From: Blepharisma japonicum
Taxonomy: Eukaryota > Ciliophora > Heterotrichea > Heterotrichida > Blepharismidae
Direction of reading: 5' to 3'
Length of the DNA: 58,818 bases
NCBI GenBank assembly: GCA_949751835.1
Contig: CATKHK010000145.1
Span: 1-58,818 of the forward strand
Shown: one piece after another, positions 45,851-57,474 of the stretch
Position numbering within the stretch: the stretch's first letter is position 1
Layout: each line of letters opens with the position of its first letter
Notes under the pieces: generated by a model
Database searches by the model: none
Seen by the model: only the letters and a program-made list of their open reading frames with translations
What the model was told of the DNA's origin: nothing
Made by a program: the position numbers and the translations under genes

Positions 45851-48800
45851 AATAGAAATTTTATTATTTTTAATAAATTTGCTTTCTCGTAAAATCTTTG
45901 GATAAAGAATCTTCAGATGATTTGTGTGGGGCAATTTTTGAAAGAGCTATCTTTGAGTGCTTACCAAAAGTAAATGCGAACCTGTATAAATCGGTTGTAT
46001 CTAAGCCTTTTCTTCTATATAACAGACTGGGATATTTTTTTCTTTGCACATAAATTCCAGTCAGAGAAATTACTGTCCACCCTATAATGACTAAGATTAA
46101 ATATATCAAGTAATTTCCTTCAATATTTGCTGAGATTGTGGAAAGTAGAGAAAGCCATAGTACACCTATTAAACTTAGAGCTTGCCACCAGCACAGTCTT
46201 GGATAATTATAAGGCTTCCATCTAAATATAAATCCAATATAGGCAGCCATTAAGATAGCAAATAAAACCCCATGGGCTGTACTTTCGGCCCTTTTCAATG
46301 TTTTATTCATCACTATAAAAATAACTTGAACTACAGTTTTTACCATTAAAAATAGAGGAGATGTGTGTATGTGCAAATTATGCTGCAATTCCTGCCACAA
46401 AGGTCGACAAAATATTGCAAGAGGCTCATAGCATAAAAGAGCCATAAAAGAAAAAACAGCATATATTAAATGCTTGCCTTTTCAACAAAAATAATAACAA
46501 TCTTGAGCAAGAAAACTGTCAGTAAAATTTTCTCCAATAGAATGATCGCACACAAAGACATTTAAGCACATTGAAATAAAAGGAATAAAGCATAAATTGC
46601 CTAAAATCGGCATTAAATAATCTGCAATTCATGCTAAAAATCTAAAAAACGATACTCTGGGGAATTTTTCATCCAATCTGAGTAAAATAATAGCACACAA
46701 AATTATTCATGCGATAATAGCTCCATAAACTCCATCAATTATAATCCAAAATACCCCGTTTTTAAGTTTCAAAATGTTTTCTAAATTAAGGGAAAACGAA
46801 TTGCTGATTTTTGCTAAAAAGCTATTGATTATAGTTATATCTGGCCCCATGGCTACAAACTGGAAAAATTCTATACCAACAGTTAAAAGAACTATAACAT
46901 CTTGCAGTGAAATTTCTTGTCTTTGCTTAAGTTCTTCTATATTTATATTTCATCAAGTTTTTCATATATATGCAGTCGAAGCTAGAGACAGCAAAGCAAA
47001 TCCAAAACAAATACCAAAAGTAAGGATTCTTCCTTTTGTAAACGTTCTTATCAGTTTATCAGAAAAAGGACATTCATTATCTTGATTTCTCAGGTCACTT
47101 GGCTTTATAGTAGACCCATCTCCATAAATAATGGGCAGATCAATAGTTAGCAATATGCTGCTATATGGATGAAATTCTCCTGCTTTATAAGCAGTCACAT
47201 TTCCCGAAATCGCATCTATTTTATTGACTCTAATGTCAAAATTTTCCATAATTCTGTCATTACTGTTTTTATCAATAGAAAATTTTCCTGTGCATCCAAT
47301 AAACTTTTGTGCCCTCATTGTCAAATTTAGTTGATAAGGGTCATAGTAATCAAGTCCTTGATTTATAATAGAGTCTAAGGCAGCTGCTATATAATAAGCT
47401 GCATCATAGTAATTGCAAGCATATGAATTAGGAACAGTATTATAGCGAGATGATATCTTTGAGTATGCAAATTGTCCAACTTTTCCAACCCAATTTTGTC
47501 CAGCAATAGTTATCATAGGGACTCCTGTCTCTTTTAATTTATAAGTATACATAGAATCGTATTGTGTAAGTGTGAGATACAATGGAGTCACAATAAAAAT
47601 AACGAGATCTCCTTTTCTTAGACCCATATCATATAACTCTTCAAGAACGTAATATATTTCAGGTGGCATAAATAATAAAACCAGAAGCCTAGCTTGTGTA
47701 TCAATAACCGCTTTTAATGAGCTGGCATAGCGTTTTATGGTAGTTCTGTTTAGATTTTCAGAGATCTCTCTGGAGCTTTCAGGGTTCATAATTTCTAAGC
47801 CATATTCATTGGTATTTTTTATAAACGCGGAATATATTGATTTATTTGATGTATCATTAGAATATAAGACACAAAGTTTGTTCCAGCCTAAAGCTTTAAG
47901 TAAAAGTGAAGTCAAAGTAAGCATATAGTTGTTTGAAATAGTGATTCTTGTAAATCAAGGATAGTGTGCTGTAGAGTTAAGTACATAGTCACCAGTTGTT
48001 GGCCCAACAACAGGCAAACTTAAATTGAACCTTTTAAAGAGATTCATCTCTGCAATTGCCATTAAAGAAGTAGCTGATATATGCGCTAGTCCAAGCTTAT
48101 CTATATCTTTGGTGAAGCAGGCTGTTGCAAATTTTTCATCATAAACTGTTACACCGCAATCAAAACTAAAACTCTCTATTTGAAAATTCTTTAAAATCCC
48201 TAATGTGCCATCATTTATTAAATTTCATGCTGTATATGCACCATAATACAAAGGAGGTAAAGATGTTACTGGAGGAGCTCCAGGGTTGGTTGGACCTCCA
48301 GAGACTGATATGTGCAAAATCTTTTTTGCTGATTTTGGTGCATTATGAGTATTTCCTGGGAAAGTTAAGTTTTTGAATACTTTTACTGTTCCATCAGAAA
48401 TTGACCCAACAATTTCTCTTTTGCCATCCTGAATATTTACAATAGAAAATTGAATTTTTTCGTTATATTCTCTCAGCAAGTACCTTATCTCTTCAATTGT
48501 TGATGGCTCTGTTGCGCTATTAAATAAATATCGTAAAAAGTTTTCTGTTGAATTAAATAAAAACTCCTTTTCGGAGATTACATATTCTTGACTTTTTAGA
48601 GTAATAATAATTGCTCCATTAGTTTTGCATTCATAACCGCTGTTTTGGTTTAAAATTAATCCATCTCCACTCAGTAGAAGCTTTTTGGATTTTAATGTCT
48701 CTTGAATTTTTATCGAGACAACAGAATTTGCAAAAATATAATATAATGTGGCACCTCAAGGCTTGATAATCCGATTTACTAAGCTTTCTATGTTTGTTGA

Positions 48801-49500
48801 CGATTCTACAGCCAAATAATCAAAATTCGCTGAAAAATTTAAAAATTTATTTTTACTGTATATACTATCTTCATCAGTGATTACAAGTCCTTGAGTTCAA
48901 TTGAAAAAATCTAAAATTGCAAAATATGCATTCATTTGAATTGAATATGAAGGGACGATGCTATAAGTCCATTCGTCATCGTAATAAGGTCCATCATACT
49001 TTTTCTGAGGGACCAAATGAATTTTCTTGCTTCCTTTACATATTTGAGATAGTCTTAGTTGTATTTCAAAATTGTCTGATAAATCAAGAACAATTAAAGT
49101 ATCCGGAAACACACTAAGACACTCTGAAATTTCTGAATAGTTACAATAATTCCAGTCAATAGCTGGCTCAATTTTTTTAATTGCTTCTTCGATCCAAATT
49201 TGCCTGTGCTTATCTGTATCATTTCGTACAATAAGCATATCAGTAGAAGAAGACCAGTTTAGCATAGCTAAAAGACATCATGTCTTAATAAGTCCTATGC
49301 CAGAAAATACTTGCTTCTTTTTTTCGGAATTTTTATTCATTTATATCAAATAACTATTTCATTCTAGAAAGAGTTAAAAAAAGATTTTAAGGAATTTTAT
49401 TGGGAAGAATATTCATAAAACAAAAACAAATATTATCATTTCTGTCCTGAAAGCATATATAATTTTATGGCATTACTGAATTTTTTACCATTTTAACTAA
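45669..49500. repeat. Segmental duplication, unit 2
   Basis: Near-identical counterpart of 40631-44440. The left edge begins AAAAGATTGGG in both; the right edge is lost just after the shared GGCATTACT. Confidence 0.85.
45870..49340 (-). CDS. Tandem PBP1-like receptor with multi-pass membrane module, copy 2
   Basis: 1156 residues, exactly the length of copy 1, ATG 49340, TAA stop, TGA as Trp at the same places. Over the 320 residues from LTLTSLLLKALGW to LASTAYI it differs from copy 1 at only 7 positions (for example IFIVTP for IFIATP, MENFDI for MEIFDI). The membrane end is also nearly identical (one or two changes such as AESTAHG for AECTAHG). The amino-terminal first binding region has more changes (SEISECLSVF, EIQLRLSQICKGSKK). 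Same predicted surface-sensor role. A 658-bp identical tract with copy 1 suggests recent gene conversion. Confidence 0.88.
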
Positions 49501-49623
49501 GTAGGTAGGAAATGATATTTCTTATGCCTGAAACATTATGGTTCATTTTTATCTAATAAATCATGTGCTTTATTCAATAAAATTAATTCAATTTTAAAGT
49601 AAATTCTCAAAAATTTTTTTATT

Positions 49624-52600
49624 TTAATAAATTTGCCTTACAACCGTAAAGTTTTTAGACATCGAATCTTCAGATGGCCGATTTGGAGCTATTTTAGAAA
49701 GAGCTATCTTCGATTGTTTACCAAAAGTAAACGCAAATTTGAATAAATGACTTGTATCAAAACCTTTTTTTCTATACAACAGACTAGGGTATTTTTTTCT
49801 TTGTACGTGAATCCCGATGAGAACAATTACTATTCATCCTATAATAGCCAAAAGAACAAAAATAATATAGTTTCCTTTAACATTGGATGAGATTGTTGAA
49901 AGCACAGAAAGTCAGAGTACGCCTATCAAGCTTAAACCTTGCCATCAGCAAAGTCTTGGATAATTATAAGGCCTGCATCTAAATATAAATCCAATATAGG
50001 CAATCATTAGAATAGCAAATAAAACTCCATGGACTGTTTTTTCTGTCCTTTTGATTGTTTTATTCATAACTATAAAAATTATTTGGACAACAGTCTTCAC
50101 CATTAAAAATAAAGGAGATGTGTGAATGTGCAATACCTGCTGGAATTCCTGCCACAAAGGCCTACAAAATACTGCAAGAGGCTCATAGCATAAAAGAGCA
50201 ATAAATGAAAAAATTGCATATATTAAATGTTTGTCTTTTCAGCAAAAATAATAGCAATCTTGAGCAAGAAAACTATCAGTAAAATTTTCTCCAATAGAAT
50301 GATCGCATACAAAGACATTTAAGCACATTGAAATAAAAGGAATAAAGCATAAATTGCCTAAAATAGGCATTAAACAATCTGCAAGTCAAGCTAAAAATCT
50401 AAAAAGTAATATGCTGGGAAATTTTTCATCTAGCCTGAATAGAACAATAAAGCACAAAAGTAACCATAAGATGATAGATCCATAAACTCCATCAATTACA
50501 ATCCAAAATACTCCTTTTCTGAGCTTTAAAATATCTTCTAAATTTAAAGAAAAAGAATTACTGATGTTTGCTAAGAATGTACTAACTGGAGTTATATCTG
50601 GCCCCATAGCTGCAAACTGGAAAAATTCAATACCAATTGTTAATATAACAATGAAATCTTGAAGTGAAATTTCATGCCTTTCTTTAAGCTCCTCAATATT
50701 TATATTTCACCACGCTTTTCATATATATGCAGTTGAAGCTAAAGACACTAAAGCAACTGTAAAGCAAATCCCAAAAGTCAGGATTCTTCCTTTTGTAAAG
50801 GTTCTTACTAACTTATCAGGAAAAGGACACTCGCTATCTTGTCTTAGGTCTTTTGGCTTTGTAGTAGACCCATCTCCATAAATAATTGGTGCATCAATAG
50901 TTAGCATTATGCTGCTATATGGATGGAATTCTCCCACTTTATAAGCAGTCACATTTCCAGAAGTTGCATCTATCTTGTTGACGCTAATATCAAAATTTTC
51001 CATAATTCTGTCATTGCTATTTTTATCAATTGAAACTTTCCCTGTACATCCTGCAAATTTCTGCGCCCTAAGTGTCAAATTTAGTTCATAAGGATCATAA
51101 TAATCAAGTCCTTGGTTTATCATATAATCCAAAGCAACTGCTATATAATAAGCTGCATCATAGAAAATGCAAGCATATGAAGCAGGGACAGTATTATAGA
51201 GAGATGCTATCTTTGAGTAGGCAAATTGTCCAACTTTTCCAGCCCAATTTTGTCCAGCAACAGTAATCATTGGAACTCCTACTTCTTTGATTTTATAGAT
51301 GTACATAAAATCATATTCTGTCATTGTAAGAAACATTGGAGTTACAACAAAAATTACGATGTCACCTTTTCTTAGGCCCAAATCATATAATTCTTCAAGG
51401 ACATAATATATTTCTGGCAGCTTAAATAATAAAACCAAAAATCTCGCTCGTGTATCAATAGCTGCTTGGAGTGGATAATTATGCTTTTTTATAGTGGTTC
51501 TGTTCAAATTATCAGGAATAATCCTTAAGCTTTCAGGATTCAGAGTTTCCAGCCCATATTGTTGCACATAATTTACATAAATGTGGAATATATTGACTTG
51601 CTCCATAGGTCATCAGAATATAGAACACAGAGCTTACTCCAACCTAAAGCTTTAACTAAAAGTGAAGACAAAGTAAGCAAATAATTGCTAGAAATAGCAA
51701 TTCTTGTAAACATAGGATAAATTGCTGTGGAATTCAGTAATGGCTGATCAACTGTCCCTCCAACAACTGGAAAAGTTAAATTTAACCTCTTGAAGAGCAT
51801 CATCTCTGAATTTGCCATTACAGAAGTAGTAGTTATATGAGCTAATCCAAATTTACTTATGTCCTTAGTGAAGCAGGCTGTTGCAAATTTTTCGTCGTAA
51901 TTCATCACGCCACAATCAAAACTAAAATGCTCTATTTGAAAATTCTCCAAAATCCCTAATGTGCCATCATTAATTAATCTTCATGCTGTATATGCACCAT
52001 AATAGAAAAGAGGCACAGCTGTTACAGGAGGAGTTCCCGGATTTGTAGCGCCTCCAGAGACTGTCACGTGTAGAATCTTTTTGTCTGAATTCGGCAAGTT
52101 ATGAGTATTTCCAGGAAAAGTTAAATTGCCAAATATTGTTACTATCCCATCAAAGATCGACCCAACAACTTCTCTTTTATTGCCTTGAACATTTACGAAA
52201 GAAAATAGACTTTTTTCGTTGTACTTCTTCAGCAAATATTTTAATTCTCCAGCAGACTCTACAGTGCTATTTAACAAATATTGTAATATATTTTCAATTG
52301 AGTTAAATAAAAATTCCTCTTCAGAGCTTACGTATTCTTGGTCTTTTAAAGTGATGATAAGTGCTCCATCAATTTTACACCCATAACCGCTATTTTGATT
52401 TAAAATTAACCCATCTCCATTCAATAGAAGCTTTTTGGATTTCAATGTCTCTTGAATTTTTGATGAGAGAACAGAATTTGTAAAAATGTAATATAATGTA
52501 GTTCCTGAAGGTTTAATAATTCGATTAACTAAATTTTCAATGTTTGCCGATGATTCTATAGTTAAGTAATTAAAAGTTGCTGAGTATTCTGAAAATTTTT

Positions 52601-53087
52601 GTTTAATGTTTATATTATCTAAGTCAGTGATTACAAGTCCTCGAGCCCAGCTAAAGTAATTTAAAATTGCAAAATATGCATTAATTTGAGCTGGGTGTGA
52701 AGGAATAATTCCATAAGTCCATTCGTCAGAATAATAAGACTCATACTTTTTCTGAGAAATTAATAGAATTTTCTTGTTTTCTTCACATAGCTGGGATAGA
52801 TGATGTTGCAATTCAAAATCATCTGATAAATCAAGAATGATTAAAGTATCAGGATACATATTAAAGCACTCTGAAATTGCTGAATAATTACAGTGGTGCC
52901 AATCGATAGTTGACTCGAATTGTTTTTTTATTTCATTAACCCAATTTTGACTGTCTTTATTTTTATCATTTTGGACAATTATAATATCAATTGAAAAAGT
53001 CAAATTTAGCATTGATAAATAATATAATGTCTTAACAAATCCCATGCCAGAAATCCCTTGCTTCTTTTTACTTGAGTTTTTATTCAT
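49624..53087 (-). CDS. Tandem PBP1-like receptor, copy 3, single frameshift
   Basis: Homologous over its whole length to copies 1, 2 and 4 (ATG 53087, stop TAA at 49624-49626), but the total is 3464 bp, not a multiple of three. The frame shifts once near 51585, just after LCVLYSDDLWSKSIYSTF, where TAA follows; the correct frame resumes at YVQQYGLETLNPESL. It is otherwise clean with TGA as Trp. No 15-16 base GT-AG intron fits this spot. Either a young pseudogene or a base error. It is more diverged from copies 1 and 2 than they are from each other. Downstream it keeps IIYGDGSTTKPKD, the membrane module and the basic tail. Confidence 0.8.
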
Positions 53088-53470
53088 TTTTGTATTAGAA
53101 ATATAGTCAAATTCAAAAATCTGAAATTTTAATAATTTTTTTTAACTATATAAGAATATTTACGTCCTCAAAACGTGTAGCTCATAATGAATTTGGAAAC
53201 ACTATCTGTTTCTATATTGCCTTTTTTCCATTTTAGGTATATAATTTAAAAAACCTCTGGTATATTATAGGCTTATCTTTATAAGCATTAGGATGATGCC
53301 AAAGGATGTAAAGTTATTGATGTAATCCTTCCTTATTCCCCAAAAATTGAAAAATCCGAGGATTATACGTCTTATGCTCAAAAAAAAAATTTGGAAGTTA
53401 ATTAAACGATTTTCTTACTATTAAATGAGCTGGACTAAGATTCTATCAATTAAAATCAATTGTGATCTGC

Positions 53471-53490
53471 TTAATTAATTAATTAATTAA
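53471..53490. repeat. Simple repeat (TTAA)5
   Basis: Five perfect TTAA units in the spacer between receptor copies 3 and 4. Confidence 0.95.
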
Positions 53491-53523
53491 AATTCTATAA
53501 CTCAGGGCATCCTCTAGATCACC

Positions 53524-53633
53524 ATGAGCTACAGAATGACCTTTAATGTTTGAGTTAGTTCAAATGGATGCCAACTGGTGCAATTGACTAAGCATTGTGC
53601 TTTCTGAACAAACTCCACCAGTTGGTAGCTCAT
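53524..53633. repeat. Imperfect inverted repeat
   Basis: CCAACTGGTG (53571-53580) pairs with CACCAGTTGG (53616-53625). Outside it ATGAGCTA (53524-53531) pairs with TAGCTCAT (53626-53633), with 39 unpaired bases on the left. Could be a small mobile-element remnant or a hairpin; nothing else supports either. Confidence 0.5.
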
Positions 53634-53869
53634 AACCATTAAACAAAGCCTTGGCCTATATAGATAATGATCTATATTTTCTATATGATGCTGATTTTGC
53701 ATAAATGCTAATATTTGGTTATATCTCATGCTTAAATATTTGATTATAAGAAGATATTTATGCCTGAAATATGATGGCTTACTAAAAATTCCTCATTATC
53801 TCATAATCTATGGGTTTAATTCATATAAAAATAATGCAGGTTTATAATAAATTCTCAAGATATTATTTT

Positions 53870-56800
53870 TTAATAAGCTTGCTTTATCGCGTTAAATTCT
53901 TTAGACATCGAATCTTCAGATTGCCGACTTGGAGCTATTTTTGAAAGAGCTATCTTCGATTGTTTACCAAAAGTAAACGCAAATTTGAATAAATGACTTG
54001 TATCCAAACCTCTTCTTCTATACAACAGACTGGGATATTTTTTCCTTTGCACATGAATCCCGATGATAGCAATTACTATTCATCCTATAATGACCAAAAG
54101 AACAAAAATAATATAGTTTCCATCAACATTGGAAGAGATAGTTGAAAGTATAGAAAGTCAGAGTACACCTATCAAGCTTAAACCTTGCCATCAGGAAAGT
54201 CTTGGATAATTATAAGGACTATATTTGAACATAAATCCAATATAGGCAGTCATTAAAATAGCAAATAAAGCTCCATGGACTGTACTTTGAGCTCTTTTGA
54301 TTGTTTTATTCATAACTATAAAAATTACTTGGACAACAGTTTTTACCATTAAAAATAAAGGAGATGTATGGATGTGCAAATTATGCTGCAATTCTTGCCA
54401 CAAAGGTCTGCAAAATACTGCAAGAGGCTCATAGCATAAAAGAGCAATAAATGAAAAAATCGCATATATTAAATGTTTGTCTTTTCAACAAAAATAATAG
54501 CAATCCATGGCAAGAAAACTGTCAGTAAAATTTTCTCCAATAGAATGATCGCACACAAAGACATTTAAGCACATTGATATAAAAGGAATAAAGCATAAAT
54601 TGCCTAAAATAGGCATTAAATAATCTGCAAGTCAAGCAAAATATCTAAAAAGTGATACATTAGGGATTTTTTCATCTAGCCTAGCTAGAACAATGAAGCA
54701 CAAAAGTAACCATAAGATGATAGATCCATAAACTCCATCAATTACAATTCAAAATACCCCGTTTCTGAGCTTTAAAATATTTTCTAAATTTAAAGAAAAA
54801 GAATTGCTGACTTTCGCTAAGAAGCTACTAATTGGAGTTATATCTGGTCCCATAGCTACAAACTGGAAAAATTCAATACCGATTGTTAAGAGAACAATAA
54901 AATCTTGAAGCGAAATTTCTTTCCTTTCTTGAAGCTCCTCAATACTTATATTTCACCACGTTTTTCATATATATGCAGTCGAAACTAAAGACACCAAAGC
55001 AACTGCAAAACAAATCCCAAAAGTCAAGATTCTTCCTTTTGTAAACGTCCTTACTAGCTTACCTGAAAAAGGACATTCACTATCTAGATTTCTTATATCA
55101 CCCGGCTTTATAGTAGACCCATCTCCATAAATAATCGGTGCATCAATAGTTAGCAATGTGCTGCTATATGGGTGAAATTCTCCCACTTTATAAGCAGTTA
55201 TATTTCCCGAAATTGCATCTATTTTATTAGCGTTAATATCAAAATTTTCCATAATTCTGTCATTACTATCTTTGTCAATCGACACTTTTCCTGTGCACCC
55301 AGTAAACTTCTGAGCTCTCATTGTCAAATTTAGCTGGTAAGGATCGAAATAATCAAGCCCTTGATTTATCATATAATCCAAAGCAACTGCTATAAAATAA
55401 GCTGCGTCATAGAAGCTGCAAGCATATGAAATAGGGACAATTTTATAGAGAGATGCTATTTTTGAGTAGGCAAATTGTCCAACTTTTCCAGCTCAATTTT
55501 GTCCAGCAATATTAATCATTGGAACACCGGTTTCTTTTAATTTATAAGTATACATAGAATCGTATTGCGTCATTGTAAGATACTCTTGAGATGAAGAAAA
55601 AATTATGAGGTCACCTTTTCTAAGACCCATATCATATAATTCTTCAAGTACGTAATAAATTTCAGGAGGCAATAATAATAAAACTAAAAGTCTCGTTTGT
55701 GTATCAATAATTGCTTTCAATGAATTAGCACAATTTTTTATGGTAGTCCTGTTCAGATTAGCAGAGATCTCCCTCAAGTTTTCAGGATTTAAAATTTCTA
55801 AGTTATATTCCTTGATATTTTCAATAATTGTGGAATATAGTAGTTTATTTGATGTATCATTAGAATATAGAATACAGAGTTTTTTCCATCCTAAAGCTTT
55901 AAGAAAAAGTGAACTCAAAGCATATATATAATTGCTCGAAATTAAGACTCTTGTAAGCCAAGGATAATGTGCTGTGGAATTCAGTATATAATCACCAGCA
56001 AGAGTTCCAACTACTGGAAACGTTAAATTTAATTGCTTAAAAATCTTCAACTCTGAAGTAATTATTGAAGAATAGGTTGATATGTACGCCAATCCAAATT
56101 TATCTATATCTTTGGTAAAGCAAGCTGTTTCAAGCTTTTCATCATAATTCAATATACCGCAACCAAAATTAAAGTGCTCTATTTGAAAATTCTTTAAAAT
56201 TCCCAATGTGCCATCATTTATTAAGCTTCATGCTGTATATGCCCCATAATACACAAGATACAAATATGAATTAACACCAGTAGTAGACGTGTTAGAGCTT
56301 CCAGAGAATGATACGTGTAAAATCTTTTTCTCTGACTTTGGCACATTATAAGTATTTCCAGGGAAGGTTAAATTTTTAAAAATTGTTACTGTATTATCTT
56401 TGATAGATCCAACAATTTTTCGTTTACTTTCTTGAATATTTACAATAGAAAATTGATTCATTTCATTATATTCCTTAAGTAAGTGTCTTATTTCCTGAAT
56501 TGTCAATAGCTTCATTGAGTTATTAAATAAATACTGTAATATATTTTCAATTGAGTTAAATAAAAATTCCTCTTCAGAGCTTACATATTCTAGGCCTTTT
56601 AAAGTGATAATAATTGCCCCATCGGTCTTACATCCATAGCCGCTGTTTTGGTTTAAAATAATTCCATCTCCATCCAGCAAAAGTTTTTTGGATTTCAGTG
56701 TCTCTTGAATTTTTACTGATAAAACAGAATTTGTAAAAATATAGTATAAAGTGGCACCTAAAGGCTTGATAATCCGATTTGCTAAACTTTCAATATTTGT

Positions 56801-57340
56801 TGACGATTCTACGGTCAAATAATCAAAATTAGCTGAATAATCTAAAATTTTTGTTTTGCTGTTTATATTAGCTTCGTCATTAATTACAAGTCCTTGAGTC
56901 CAATTAAAAAAATCTAAAATTGCAAAATATGCATTCATTTGAACGGAATGTGGAGGGATGACGGTATAAGTTCATTCGTCATAATAATAAGACTCATACT
57001 TTTTCTGAGGAACCAAATGGATTTTCTTGTTTTTTTCACATAGCTGAGATAAACTCAGTTGCATTTCAAAATCGTTCGATAAGTCAAGAACGATTAAAGT
57101 GTCAGGAAACACACTAAGGCACTCTGAAATTGCTGAATAGTTACAGTTGTGCCAGTCAATAGCTGACTCAAAAAAATTATATATTTCTTCGATCCAAACT
57201 ATACTAGATTTATTTTTATCGTTTTGGACAACAAGAATATCAGCAGAAGCAGTCAGGTTTAGGATAGCTAAAACATAGCATATTTTAAAAAACCCTATAC
57301 CAGAAAAGTCTTGATTCTTTTTTGCTAGTTTTACCTTCAT
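53870..57340 (-). CDS. Tandem PBP1-like receptor with multi-pass membrane module, copy 4
   Basis: 1156 residues, 3471 bp, same length as copies 1 and 2, ATG 57340, TAA stop, TGA as Trp throughout. The N-terminus is MKVKLAKKNQDFSGIGFFKI followed by a hydrophobic segment. First binding region about 30-345 (FFNWTQGLVINDEAN, NIQESKRKIVGS, NLTFPGNT). Second about 365-760 (KALGWKKLCILYSND, AQKFTGCTGKVSIDKDSND). Then IIYGDGSTIKPGD, and the membrane module from ILTFGICFAVALVSL with the conserved YSPYNYPRL loop before the last two segments. Loops differ most between copies in the ectodomain, fitting ligand diversification. Confidence 0.88.
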
Positions 57341-57474
57341 TTTTTATTAAAACATTTTTAAACGGGAATAAAAGTTTTCGTCAAAAGAATATTCGCCTTG
57401 ATGCGCGAATAAAAATTAAATATCACCTTGCTGTTTGGACATTAGAGATAATTTCGTTGCACGAATTATATTTT

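Larger units (their letters stand above)
53088..53869. other. Spacer between receptor copies 3 and 4
   Basis: About 780 bases, the longest gap in the array. AT-rich, stops in all frames. It holds a short (TTAA)5 run and an imperfect inverted repeat listed separately. No coding support. Confidence 0.45.

Noticed and set aside
51570-51610. A 15-16 base intron explaining the frame break in receptor copy 3
   Set aside because: GTAAATTATGTGC starts with GT but no AG follows at 15-16 bases, and removing it would delete residues conserved in the other copies.
53529-53729. A 66-codon minus-strand ORF in the spacer
   Set aside because: No homology to neighbours, overlaps an inverted repeat, and has no coding character beyond chance length.
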